NCBI GenBank assembly: GCA_964017185.1
Contig: OZ024875.1
Coordinates: forward strand, 25,305,456 to 25,369,455
Origin: Rugalucina vietnamica
Lineage: Eukaryota > Mollusca > Bivalvia > Lucinida > Lucinidae
DNA: 64,000 bases
Direction: 5' to 3'
Below, piece after piece: positions 23,999 to 34,105 of the stretch (within the stretch, counting starts at the first letter, position 1; the number at the start of each line of letters is the position of its first letter). A program made the position numbers and the translations under genes. The notes under the pieces were generated by a model that had not been told where the DNA came from, did not search any database, and saw only the letters and a list, made by a program, of their open reading frames with translations.

Positions 23999-24335
23999 TT
24001 AAATTCCTCCGAGAAACTCCGAGAAAAAGAGTTTTATCGATAAATCCAGGTAATTACCTTTCTCGGAGAAACACCGAGAAATTTCACCGAGAAACACCGC
24101 GAAATTTCGCGCAGACGATTTCGTCTACCTGGCTTATTTCGCGGTGTTTCTCCCAGAAATAAAAATTTCGCGTTTGCCATGGTTGCGGAGAAACCCGGAA
24201 TATGTTGTTATTTTTTTACCGGGAGTGTACATGTACAGATTATATTTGTGTAACTAAACAATTAAGGCAGGGGACATAAATTCTCTGAATTTGCTTGGTT
24301 GGTCTCTGGTTTCAAAAGTTATCTTTGCTCCAATT

Positions 24336-24903
24336 TATTGTCTACGCGCCAGCGCGTAGACTACTCTAAGGTTTGAGATTGACCTACTTACAAGACAACT
24401 CATACACCTCTCTACAACTGCAACTGCACGTTTGAGTCTAGTGGCTTGACCATCGTGTTAGTAGGATTCCGGGTCGTTTCGCCAAGGACCGTGTAAACAC
24501 CCCCAAACACCCATGCAAACCTCCCTTTGGTTGGTAACATTTGTACCAATGGTGCAGTAGGTACCAAAAAAGGGGCAAATAGTTAAATTCGTGGAACTGG
24601 TGCATGATTGCATTCTATCTAAGCAACAACGGAATGAAATGAACCGACGGTATTGTGACGCTATATGGTCAGGTATGAAAGCTTTGACCGCGCCCCACCT
24701 GCCGTGTAGCCAATTACATTCTATCCAAGCCACAACGGAATGAAATGAACCGACAGTATCGTGACGGTCGATTGTCAGGTATGAATGCTTTCACCGCACA
24801 GCGTTTTATTTCTGTTCAGTCAAATACACCACGATGAAATGGGAGTACGGTCAGATTCTTTGACATTCTAGTTTATATATGCGAAGCGTAGACCGAGCTT
24901 TTT
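24336..24903 (-). repeat. Small element with GTCTACGC ends and a duplicated core
   Basis: The left end is the hairpin GTCTACGCGCCAGCGCGTAGAC at 24340-24361, and the right end reads AGCTCGGTCTACGCTTCGC on the minus strand (24881-24899). GTCTACGC/GCGTAGAC is therefore a subterminal inverted repeat with a hairpin at one end, the same plan as families A-D. The core contains a direct repeat: CACAACGGAATGAAATGAAC occurs at about 24731 with a close copy at 24625, each followed by GTCAGGTATGAA. Confidence 0.5.
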
Positions 24904-25762
24904 GTTAAAGCTTATACTTGTCTAAGAGAGAATCAATTTCAAACATGATAACAGATGGATTATAGGCACACATGTAGTTATCTGGGGCCCATATCAAATG
25001 CCCAATTTTATAAGCCTTTGGCTTTGTGTAGGTAATAAATAATGAAGAAATTCATTTTCTGCTTGAATTTTGCCATGAAACTTCTCCATGTGACATTTTA
25101 CAACAGTAAAATAATTGTTTTGGTTTAAATGATCACAGGATGTTGACATTTAGTGTGTAGAAGCAATATAAATAGCCCATGGAACCTCCATTTTTAATTG
25201 ATTGATGAGTGTAGCAACTCAGAAAATGGGCTTCTTTTGGATCATTTATTATTTTGTTTGAGTAGGCATTAAATGCCAGTGTCCTGTGAAATGATGAAGT
25301 AATAATCACATTATCAACTGAGCAAATGTAAGTTTTATGTCACATAACATTTGTTTTTAAGATGTGTAGTTTTTGCAACATTTTTCACATGTACTGTGAG
25401 CCAAAAAATAACCAACAATATCCGAAAAATAGAAACTTAAGAAGTTTGAACAGCCAATCTTCTGTCAAAAATACTTGACTTGAAACATCATTTTTCCTTC
25501 AAAATTTCAGAATTCATTGTCGTAATGCAGTTTTTTTCTATGAAATGTCAGCCGCCTTGCATAAAGCTTTAATATGTTCAACACCAAAAGGAGATCAAAC
25601 AAAAACCTGTACACCACATGTATAAGGAGAAAATCCAAGCATTGGGTTCATTATGTACCCATACTGGAATTACATTTGACCAATCAACTTGTCTTTATAT
25701 TGCTCAGGACATAGTAATATAGTAGAAATGTGGTAGGAGCAAATCTGAATATGTACAATAAA
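24904..25762. other. Unassigned sequence
   Basis: No gene, RNA or repeat recognised. Confidence 0.35.
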
Positions 25763-25969
25763 TGAGCCATGTCAAGAGAAAACCTGTCTTCTGGGTATCC
25801 AACTAGGTCAGACACAAACTGGAGTGTACAGTCACATTCAAAGGCTAGAAGATTGGAATTTCAGTAGAAGAGAAAGAGGAATTGTATTATCTGTGAAAGC
25901 AAAGGTACTGATCAGCTCTGAGTCTGTTTTGGCATACACAAAAAGCTGGTTTTCTCATGATGCTGCTCA
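25763..25969. mobile_element. Family K MITE
   Basis: TGAGCCATGTCAAGAGAAAAC at the left is mirrored by TTTTCTCATGATGCTGCTCA at the right. The internal landmarks GGTCAGACACAAACTGG, ACAGTCACA and GCTAGAAG...TGGAATTTC are shared with the copies at 48359, 48680 and 60843. Non-coding. Confidence 0.65.
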
Positions 25970-26316
25970 AATTATGTTAGCTGCCTCAATTTACAATATT
26001 TATAATGGCACAATGAGAGCCAACTTTTGTTGTTATGGCACTAGTGCATGCTGCAAAGGCACACCTCCATGAAATAATACTTAGCCAGGACTGGGTAGTA
26101 TTCATGAATGCAATAAGTACCATAACGTATAAACTAGCTAAATACATCAATAGAAGGGTATTCCAATTGTAACACATTAAACAGTACCCATCAAGACGCT
26201 TTTAAAGAGTCGTTAAATTTATTAAAAGCATACATTACAACTTATTAAATCCCTCCTCATAGCGTGATTTTCAATATAGTACTGCTGTGGCATGACCCAA
26301 ATTATTTTTCACATAC
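25970..26316. other. Unassigned spacer
   Basis: No gene or repeat recognised. Confidence 0.35.
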
Positions 26317-27783
26317 TAGAGGACCATTGGTCCTGTAGCTCACCTGAGAGTTTATCACATTGTAAGCTCATGAGATTTAAATCAATTGAGAATCGACCAA
26401 TGAAAGTCTATGCATGGACACTATTGACCCCCGGGGCATGGCCAAATTTGACCCAGGGGCATGACTGGCACAATTTATAATGGGGACTACCAAACATTGC
26501 TACATACAAAATATAGAAGCTCTGGGCCTTTTGGTTTCAGAGAAGAAGTTTTTTTTAGTTTTTCCCATTGTCTATGGAGACTATCTACCCCCGGGGCGTG
26601 GCCAAATTTGACCCCAGGGGCATGGCTGGCACAATTTATGTAGAGGACCATTAGCCATTGGCACATACAAAATATCAAAGCTGTGTGCCCTTTGGTTTCA
26701 GAGAAGAAGATTTTTGAATTTTTTTTCCATAGCAAGTCTATTGAGACTATTGGCCAAATTTGACCACAGGGGCATGAATGGCACAATTTATGTAGAGGAC
26801 CATTAGCCATTGCTACATACCAAATATCAAAGCTGTTGGCCTAGTGGTTTCAGAGAAGAAGATTTTTTTAGTTTTTTTCCTATTGTAGGTCTATGGAGAC
26901 TATCAACCCCCGGGGCGTGGCCAAATTTGACCCCAGGGGCATGATTGGCACAATTTATGTAGAGGACCATTAGCCATTGCCACGTACAAAATATCAAAGC
27001 TGTGGGCCCTGTGGTTTCAGAGAAGAAGATTTTTTAATTTTTTTCCCATAGTAAGTCTATGGAGACTATCAACCCCCGGGGCGTGGCCAAATTTGACCCC
27101 AGGGGCATGAATGGCACAATTTATGTAGAGGACCATTAGCCATTGCTACATACCAAATATCAAAGCTGTGGGCCTAGTGGTTTCAGAGAAGATTTTTTTA
27201 GTTTTTCCAATTGTAAGTCTATGGAGACTATCGACCCCCGGGGCGTGGCCAAATTTGACCCCAGGTGCATGGCTGGCACAATTTATGTAGAGGACCATTA
27301 GCCACTGCCACATACCAAATATCAAAGCTGTGGGCCCTGTGGTTTCAGAGAAGAAGATTTTTTAATTTTTTTCCCATAGTAAGTCTATGGAGACTATCAC
27401 CCCCCGGGGCGTGGCCAAATTTGACCCCAGGGGCATGAATGGCACAATTTATGTAGAGGACCATTAGCCATTGCTACATACCAAATATCAAAGCTGTGGG
27501 CCTAGTGGTTTCAGAGAAGAAGATTTTTTTAGTTTTTCCCATTGTAAGTCTATGGGACCTATCTGTTGCCATGGAAACTACAATTTTGATACAATCTGCT
27601 CCAAAACCTAATGCCATCAATCCCCCAACCCAATTATGGTTCACATTAAATTTGATCAAGATCGGCCAACTAGCTTCAGAAATATTCTTCTTTGAAATTG
27701 TGGACGGACGACGGACGACGACGACGACGGATGCCTGCCTATCCTATAAGCTCACCTGTGAGCCTTCGGCTCAGTTGAGCTAA
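26317..27783 (-). repeat. Element E2: A-type ends with E-type core
   Basis: The left end has the palindrome GGACCATTGGTCC with AGCTCACCTGAG, and the right end has CTGTGAGCCTTCGGCTCAG next to a GACGACGG microsatellite (27702-27730). The core is about seven units of roughly 160 bp carrying CCCCGGGGCGTGGCCAAATT, TTTATGTAGAGGACCATTAG and GTGGTTTCAGAGAAGAAG. The unique 5' portion (27555-27700, GTTGCCATGGAAAC) is almost identical to E3 (44216-46047) and related to E1. Non-coding. Confidence 0.85.
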
Positions 27784-28092
27784 TAATATGGTGAGTTTCT
27801 GTGGGCGCAGCATTATATTGAGGTTGAGGTGTATTATTGCAAACTCATCCCTTGCCTATCTGTCTATTGATGTTCAGGTATATATTAATGTCTCTCTGTA
27901 CATGAAAATATATGTACATATATCTATTTATAAAGAGTGGATTTTTGCCACATGTAAGACCTATTAAAATTGTTAACAAACTTTCATCTATACACTGGCA
28001 ACTGTGCACCTCTATTGCATTGACTCCATGAAAAAAAACAACAACAATAATCATCTGTTGCCAATAATTTCATGTACATCATCATGTTAATT
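27784..28092. other. Unassigned spacer
   Basis: A+T-rich, nothing recognised. Confidence 0.35.
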
Positions 28093-28262
28093 AAGAAATA
28101 ATTTTACTTTCAATGAATTATCATGATTAACATGGGATGTTGGAGGGCAAATTGTGATGTATTAATTCACGACGGTGCAGCCAGAATAAATTAAAAATCA
28201 CATCTGCCCGACAACATCACATGTTAAAGATAATTCAACGTAAAGTAAAATTATTTTGATTC
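28093..28262. repeat. 170-bp imperfect palindrome
   Basis: The left arm contains AATAATTTTACTTT and TAACATGGGATGTTG; the right arm carries the complements CAACATCACATGTTA and AAAGTAAAATTATT in reverse order. The arms are about 66 bp with a loop of about 38 bp. Probably a snap-back MITE. No second copy was seen here. Confidence 0.5.
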
Positions 28263-28610
28263 TATCACGACTATTAAAATAAATGCTTACATTTTAAAAC
28301 GTTTTCCAGTGGACTCATTCTCAGCGAACATGAACGTTTATAAGCGATGTCACAAAAACGCAACCTTATGCGCGTTATTTTGTTTCCAGAGAATTATTGT
28401 TTATTTGCAAAGAGTAATGTTTCCTTTAGGTTCATTAAGAAAGACGAGAACGTTGTGTTAGAATACATACTGTCTCATAAAAAAGCAAACATTACAGAGC
28501 CATGTTTTTGGCATCCCTCATCAGGATAACATATCTGTGCAATGTGCCACTATACACTCCACTTTCATTTATAAAGGTTGGGTATATATTGTTGTTCTTA
28601 CCTTTCCTCC

Positions 28611-28688
28611 TAAACATAAATTGTGGGTACATGTTAGAACCACCTCCAGGAGGCAGCTTTAACAGGTATCCACAATCTATGGTTTTAG
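28611..28688. repeat. Palindromic mini-element, copy 2
   Basis: TAAACATAAATTGTGGGTAC and its mirror GTATCCACAATCTATGGTTT enclose an inner hairpin CCACCTCCAGGAGGCAGCT. It matches the terminal sequence of the 85-bp element at 22924 with a diverged centre. Confidence 0.55.
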
Positions 28689-29446
28689 CAAACAGTATGA
28701 AAAATGTAAAAAAAAAAAAATAATCTGAAAAATATCATTTGTTGTTGTTGTTGTTACAGTATAGCATTGAAGTGATATCCTACTACTGACCACACAAGCC
28801 TGTCTACACAGCTAGATAGGGAAAGAAAATGTTTTAATTGATCTAAATACTTGTCTTCCTCTCTGGGAATTCAAATTGTCTAATAGGCTTTTTAACAGCT
28901 AAAAAAAACTATATGTAAGTGTGTAACTATATGTGGAAAAATAAAACTAGACTTAACAAATAAGGAAATAAGTTAAGAGCCACTGTACAATTTTCCATAT
29001 GTCACAGCGGTAATCCTCCCAGAAATCCATAGACTTTGGCAGGCCATTTCCTGTATCAGATAGTCAATACTTTTGATGCACTATTCAAACAATGCCATTG
29101 AAGTTGCCATTAAACACAGGTTAAACTCTGAATGATTTCAGACACAGGATATGTTAAATGGTACAGTGGTCCTTAACTCATATTCTTGATCACACTTTGC
29201 AACTATTCCATATCTAAATTAGTCTATGAAAAACCCTTCACTTAACATAATCAGCCTTCACTTTTGTTGCCCAGAAAGATTCTGAGACCAGATTTTCTGT
29301 TTTATAGCTTGTCTCAGTGTCTGAACAAGAAAGCTTGAACCTAACTTGCAGAGAAAGTTTCACCCATTTTTGTGGTGCTTTCTGAAAGATTCTCAGCTAC
29401 TGAGTTTTAGTCCACATAAATATGTTGACACGACTGATTCTGCTAA
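28689..29446. other. Unassigned sequence
   Basis: No gene recognised. A short GTT microsatellite lies at 28740-28756. Confidence 0.35.
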
Positions 29447-29584
29447 AATACTAGCAGCTAAAACCCAGAGGTACATCAAGCCAAACACAATGCTCATAAG
29501 ATTTCTCTGATCTGTAATACTAGCAGCTAAAACCCAGAGGTACATCAAGCCAAACACAATGCTGATAAGATTTCTCTGATCTGT
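29447..29584. repeat. 69-bp tandem duplication
   Basis: Two adjacent copies starting AATACTAGCAGCTAAAACCC at 29447 and 29516 that differ at about one base, so the duplication is recent. Confidence 0.9.
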
Positions 29585-29881
29585 ACTTGGGTTGTTTATA
29601 CATGCACAAAACAGGTATTTTCATAGCCTTACTTTTACACAATTTTCGGACTACTCTTTAACTACTAAATAAATAAATAACTTTATTTACAACTAAAAAA
29701 AACAACAAATCTTCATGAAATATATCTGACTTAATTAAAAGAAGAGATGATGTGAAACATAACTTGACTTTGACATATACCTGAAGGTTAAAAACAATTT
29801 TCCAACTTTATGGTTGTGACAGAAATATCCAACTTTGATTCGGCTACAATCCTGATCATAATATTCGAGACAAACAGTCTT

Positions 29882-31076
29882 AGGCTGACATGTCTGTAGC
29901 CCAAATATCCTACGGTCATTCATAACTTATTATCATAGCTCAGTCCTAGGCTGATACGTCTGTAGCCAAAATATCCTACGGTCATTCATAACTTATTGTC
30001 GTAGCTCAGTCCTAGGCTGACACGTCTTAGGCTGACATGTCTGTAGCCCAAATATCCTACGGTCATTCATAACTTATTATCATAGCTCAGTCCTAGGCTG
30101 ATACGTCTGTAGCCAAAATATCCTACGGTCATTCATAACCTATTGTCATAGCTCAATCCTAGGCTGACACGTCTGTAGCCAAAATATCCTATGGTCATTC
30201 ATAACTTAGTGTCATAGCTCAGTCCTAGGCTGATACTTCTGTAGCCAAAATATCCTACAGTCAACCATAACTTAATTGTCATAGCTCAGTCCTAGGCTGA
30301 TACGTCTGTAGCCAGAATATCCTACAGTCATTCATAACTTATTGTCATAGCTCAGTCCTAGGCTGATACGTCTGTAGCCAAAATATCCTATGGTCATTCA
30401 TAACTTATTGTCATAGCTCAGTCCTAGGCTGATACGTCTGTAGCCAGAATATCCTACAGTCATTCATAACTTATTGTCATAGCTCAGTCCTAGGCTGATA
30501 CGTCTGTAGCCAGAATATCCTACAGTCATTCATAACTTATTGTCATAGCTCAGTCCTAGGCTGATACGTCTGTAGCCAAAATATCCTACAGTCATTCATA
30601 TTGTCATAGCTCAGTCCTAGGCTGATACGTCTGTAGCCAGAATATCCTACAGTCAACCATAACTTAATTGTCATAGCTCAGTCCTAGGCTGATACATCTG
30701 TAGCCAGAATATCCTACAGTCATTAATAACTTATTGTCATAGCTCAGTCCTAGGCTGATACGTCTGTAGCCAGAATATCCTACAGTCATTCATAACTTAT
30801 TGTCATAGCTCAGTCCTAGGCTGATACGTCTGTAGCCAGAATATCCTACAGTCATTCATAACTTATTGTCATAGCTCAGTCCTAGGCTGATACGTCTGTA
30901 GCCCAAATATCCTACAGTCATTCATAACTTATTGTCATAGCTCAGTCCTAGGCCAACATATCTGTAGCCAAAATATCCTACAGTCATTCATAACTTATTG
31001 TCATAGCTCAGTCCTAGGCCAACATATCTGTAGCCAAAATATCCTACAGTCATTCATAATTTATTGTCATAGCTCA
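29882..31076. repeat. 66-bp satellite array, about 18 units
   Basis: Unit landmarks are CATAGCTCAGTCCTAGGCTG, ATACGTCTGTAGCC and ATATCCTACAGTCATTCATA, at a 66-bp period. Units 1-3 at the left are the most diverged and include a partial extra unit (30015-30045). The centre is nearly homogeneous and the right end shares the variant GGCCAACATATC. This gradient is typical of unequal exchange in the middle of an array. No transcription signal seen. Confidence 0.95.
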
Positions 31077-31145
31077 ATCAGAGGTGGGTCTTACTTTTAA
31101 TGAAGAGGATCATATTGATCCTCATTCCTCCTCTCCTACTCCTAA

Positions 31146-32639
31146 ACCAGAGGACCAATGGTCCTGTAAACGCTCACCTGAGACCTGAGATGTATACCAA
31201 TAAACTTGTTTAACTAGAATGGTAATATACATGTACGTGACCCCAGGGCAGAGTCACGGCAACCGCTGGAGTCAATTTCTTTTTTAAATCATACAGGTTC
31301 AGTCCATTTGCCAATTTACTGCAAGTTTTGCCATTCAAATGACATTGTAACAATTTTCCCCATTTAAATGCATGGGCAACCTAAGTTGACCTTGCCGTAA
31401 AATAGATCAAGGTCATCTAAGGGTCATGATTTAAACAAACTTTGTTGAGCTCCATTGTCTGATGCTTCATGCAAAGTTTCAAAAACAAAAGCCGTCTGGT
31501 TCTGGAGAAGAAGATTTTTAAAGGTTTTTGCAATTTATAGCCATGGCGGCCATCTTGGTCATGTGACCTTGACCGTTTATAGAAACTTTCATTGCACCTG
31601 CATAAAGTTTGGCTTTGATTGGCCAAGCAGTTTCAGAGCAGATGATGTTTGAATATTATGGTCATGTACATGTATAAAGCCCCGGGGCAGGGGCAGACAA
31701 ACCCCTGGGGGACAAATTTTTTCCATAAACATAAATATTCTGTCTATTTGCCCATTTCCTGCAAGTTTTGCCTTTCAAATCATATTTAAACATTTTTTCC
31801 TATACAAATGCATGGATGACCTATGTTGACCTTGCCATAAAATAGGTCAAGGTCATCCCAGGGTCAAATTTATATAAATTTTGTAGAGCTCCACTGTCTG
31901 ATGCTTCATGCCAAGTTTCAAAATCATTGGCCTTCTGGTTCTGGAGAAGAAGATTTTTAAAGGTTTTTTCTATTTATAACCATGGCGGCCATCTTGGTCA
32001 TGTGACCTTGACCATTTATATAAACTTTCTTTCCCCCTTCCCAAGGATGCTCCATATGAAGTTTGGCTTTGATGGGCCAAGCAGTTTCAGGGGAGAAGAT
32101 GTTTCATTATTATGGAAATATACATGTATTTTAGCCCCGGGGCAGGGGCAGACAACCCCCCCAGGGGCTAAAATTTTCCAGTAACATTAATTTCTGTCCA
32201 TTTGCCTATTCCCAGTAAGTTTTACCCATTAAATAGCATTTTACCATTTTTTCCCATTCAAATGCATTGGCGACCTAAGTTGACCTTGCGATAAAATGGG
32301 TCAAGGCCATCCTAGGGTCATGATTTATATAAACTATGATCGGCCTGCGTCCCCAATGCTACATACCAAGCTTCGTGGAAATCGGCCCACTGGTTCTGGA
32401 GAAGAAGATTTTTAAAGGTTTTTGCTATTTATAGCCATTGCGGCCATCTTGGTCATGTGACCTGGACCATTTATATAAACTTTCGTTCCCCCTTCCTAAG
32501 AATGCTCCACATGAAGTTTGGCTTTGATTGGCCAAGCGGTTTCAGAGGAGAAGATCTTTGAAATTGTGAACGACGGACGGACGCCGGAGCATGGGTATAC
32601 TTTAAGCTCACCTGTGAGCCTTCGGCTCAGGTGAGCTAA
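31146..32639 (-). repeat. Family A element, minus strand
   Basis: Complete: 3' palindrome GGACCAATGGTCC at 31151 and 5' hairpin GAGCCTTCGGCTCAGGTGAG ending at 32637, preceded by GACGGACGG. Three cores of about 460 bp. AGGTCAAGGTCA is intact at 31844. The cores carry the family signature CTTGGTCATGTGACC in each unit. Confidence 0.88.
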
Positions 32640-32853
32640 TAAAAGCATTTGTCAGTCAGAGGTGAAAGAATTGTGCACTGAGAACTGACCAGGAACAGTT
32701 GGGCTATGTAGACTGACCATCCCCAAATGATCTTAGCAGCCAACGAGGACATAAAACATAAAGAAAACAAGCGAACAAAACCTATTGTCCTGAGGAGTAT
32801 CATTCAATGTTATGTGTTTTCTCTCCTGCTCCTTCCACCAGTATGGTGTAATA

Positions 32854-33864
32854 TACTGAACAAAAAAAGTTAAGGAAAATGTGTTCAAGTGCTTATTGCA
32901 ATAAATCTAGTAAAGTTTTAGAAATTCAAACTTCAGAAAGTGTCTTTTTATCTTTCCAATGAGGCTTTATTTGAACTGATAGCACCTGGAGTCGCCTGGA
33001 AAATCATTGTCAAAGTTGACTAGTCGTCAAACCAGTTTTCACAAAATTCCAATATTGTTTGGTTTGAGTAAAAAGTGTCAATGTGGACTCTTGCCTTAAA
33101 AGCATTGACTCGTAAGACAAATTTTCTCATGACAACTGTCCATTGCACAAAACAAGATGTTGTGGCATATCAGCCTGCTTTTCCTGCACCAGGATCAGTT
33201 CCTAGATGACAATATCACACTGCCACGCACCACGACCAACCGACATTTTTAATCTGACGAACAATATGCCCAATGTGGTGCTGAGAAATCAGCCTCCGTT
33301 ACCCCTGAAAAACCATAGCAAGAGCCTGGAGAGTTCTTGGTGACAATATTCCACACCAAACCGTACCAGGCTGTCCCAGAATGTGGTCAACAGGAGGCAT
33401 GTCTGGTGAGTGGGTTGCCTAGTCCTTGACCACAACATTGTTCCGACGTAGGTAATCTTGCGTGATCCTGGGACGATTTTCATCTGACATTGCCTTCCTG
33501 GTACCAACAATGACACTTGTGCAGAAAAGGCTTTACAACAGGTCTGCTCTCGCTTCAGTGTGTGCACAGTACAGCCTTTCATGAGAAAATGTGTATATGG
33601 AGATACAGTTTTTGTTTGAAAAATCTCAAGTAACAACTTATACGCAAACCGAACAAATTGGCAATTTTGTGAAAAATGGTGGGATGACCAGTCAACTTTG
33701 ACATTGATTTTCTAAGCTTGTGTAAAGGCTATCATCTCAAATAAGCCCTCATTTGAAAGATAAAAAGACAATTTACAATAATATGAAGTTCATATTTCAT
33801 GATATATAGCGGTTCTTGTGTTACAGGCTCTCAAACACATTTTCCTTAACTTTTTTGTTGAGTA
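32854..33864 (-). mobile_element. Tc1-like DNA transposon relic
   Basis: Inverted ends TACTGAACAAAAAAAGTTAA and its mirror AACTTTTTTGTTGAGTA share about 30 bp (through GGAAAATGTGTT) and are flanked by TA. On the minus strand around 33310-33470 the translation keeps the Tc1-type DDE region: RPRITQDYLRRNNVVV and SPDMPPVDHILGQPG. This corresponds to the family pattern of an Asp-Asn-ARPH segment followed by SPDLSPIEHVW. A stop codon interrupts it between the two motifs and the catalytic E of IEH is D here, so it is inactive. Its length (1011 bp) is short of a full Tc1 element (about 1.6 kb). It lies just downstream of the KDM7 stop codon and could contribute to its 3' untranslated region. Confidence 0.8.
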
Positions 33865-34022
33865 TATAATTGGTGTCTTTGTCAAGATAAAAACATAGGC
33901 TCCAACAAGCTCTCTCTGCTGCAAGGACTAGCTAAGTCGTGTCCTTGAAGATGCTTTTCTCATTACACGGTTCATTTACCGGTAGTTACAGAGAAAATAT
34001 ACACTGCTATGACACACCACAG

Positions 34023-34105
34023 CTAGTACATTCCCATTTTATGAATTTTCAGAATTTTTCCAAGTCTCTGCTTTGCTGTAGCTTGTCCTTTCTTTGGTTT
34101 GCGAG
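34023..34105 (-). CDS. phf8: KDM7 terminal coding exon
   Basis: The acceptor TATTTTACAG lies just above 34105. The exon supplies 2 bases of a split codon, then RKPKKGQATAKQRLGKILKI, HKMGMY and TAG (34025-34023). The ATAKQRLGKILKIH block is the hallmark C-terminus of PHF8/PHF2, where vertebrates end HRNGKLLL instead of HKMGMY. No AATAAA lies between the stop and the Tc1-like relic. The first one on this strand is inside the relic (32967-32972), which is weak evidence for the 3' end. Confidence 0.92.

Larger units (their letters stand above)
19317..24227. mobile_element. 4.9 kb TA-flanked terminal-inverted-repeat element
   Basis: The left terminus CAGTCCCGGTAAAAAATC is mirrored at the right by TTTTTTTACCGGGAGTG; the arms agree through AACAACATATTCC (about 30 bp), and TA flanks both ends. 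Both subterminal regions are packed with TTTCTCGGAGAAA, CACCGAGAAATTTCACCG and CGCGGTGTTTCTC motifs in both orientations. TA duplication with CAG-type ends suggests the Tc1/mariner/pogo group. No transposase frame is visible, so it is non-autonomous or gutted. It holds a TRIM (20700) and two palindromic elements (22032, 22924). Confidence 0.7.

Noticed and set aside
30000-31076. CRISPR-like appearance of the regular repeat array
   Set aside because: Units are contiguous with no unique spacers, and the genome is that of an animal with introns. It is a satellite.
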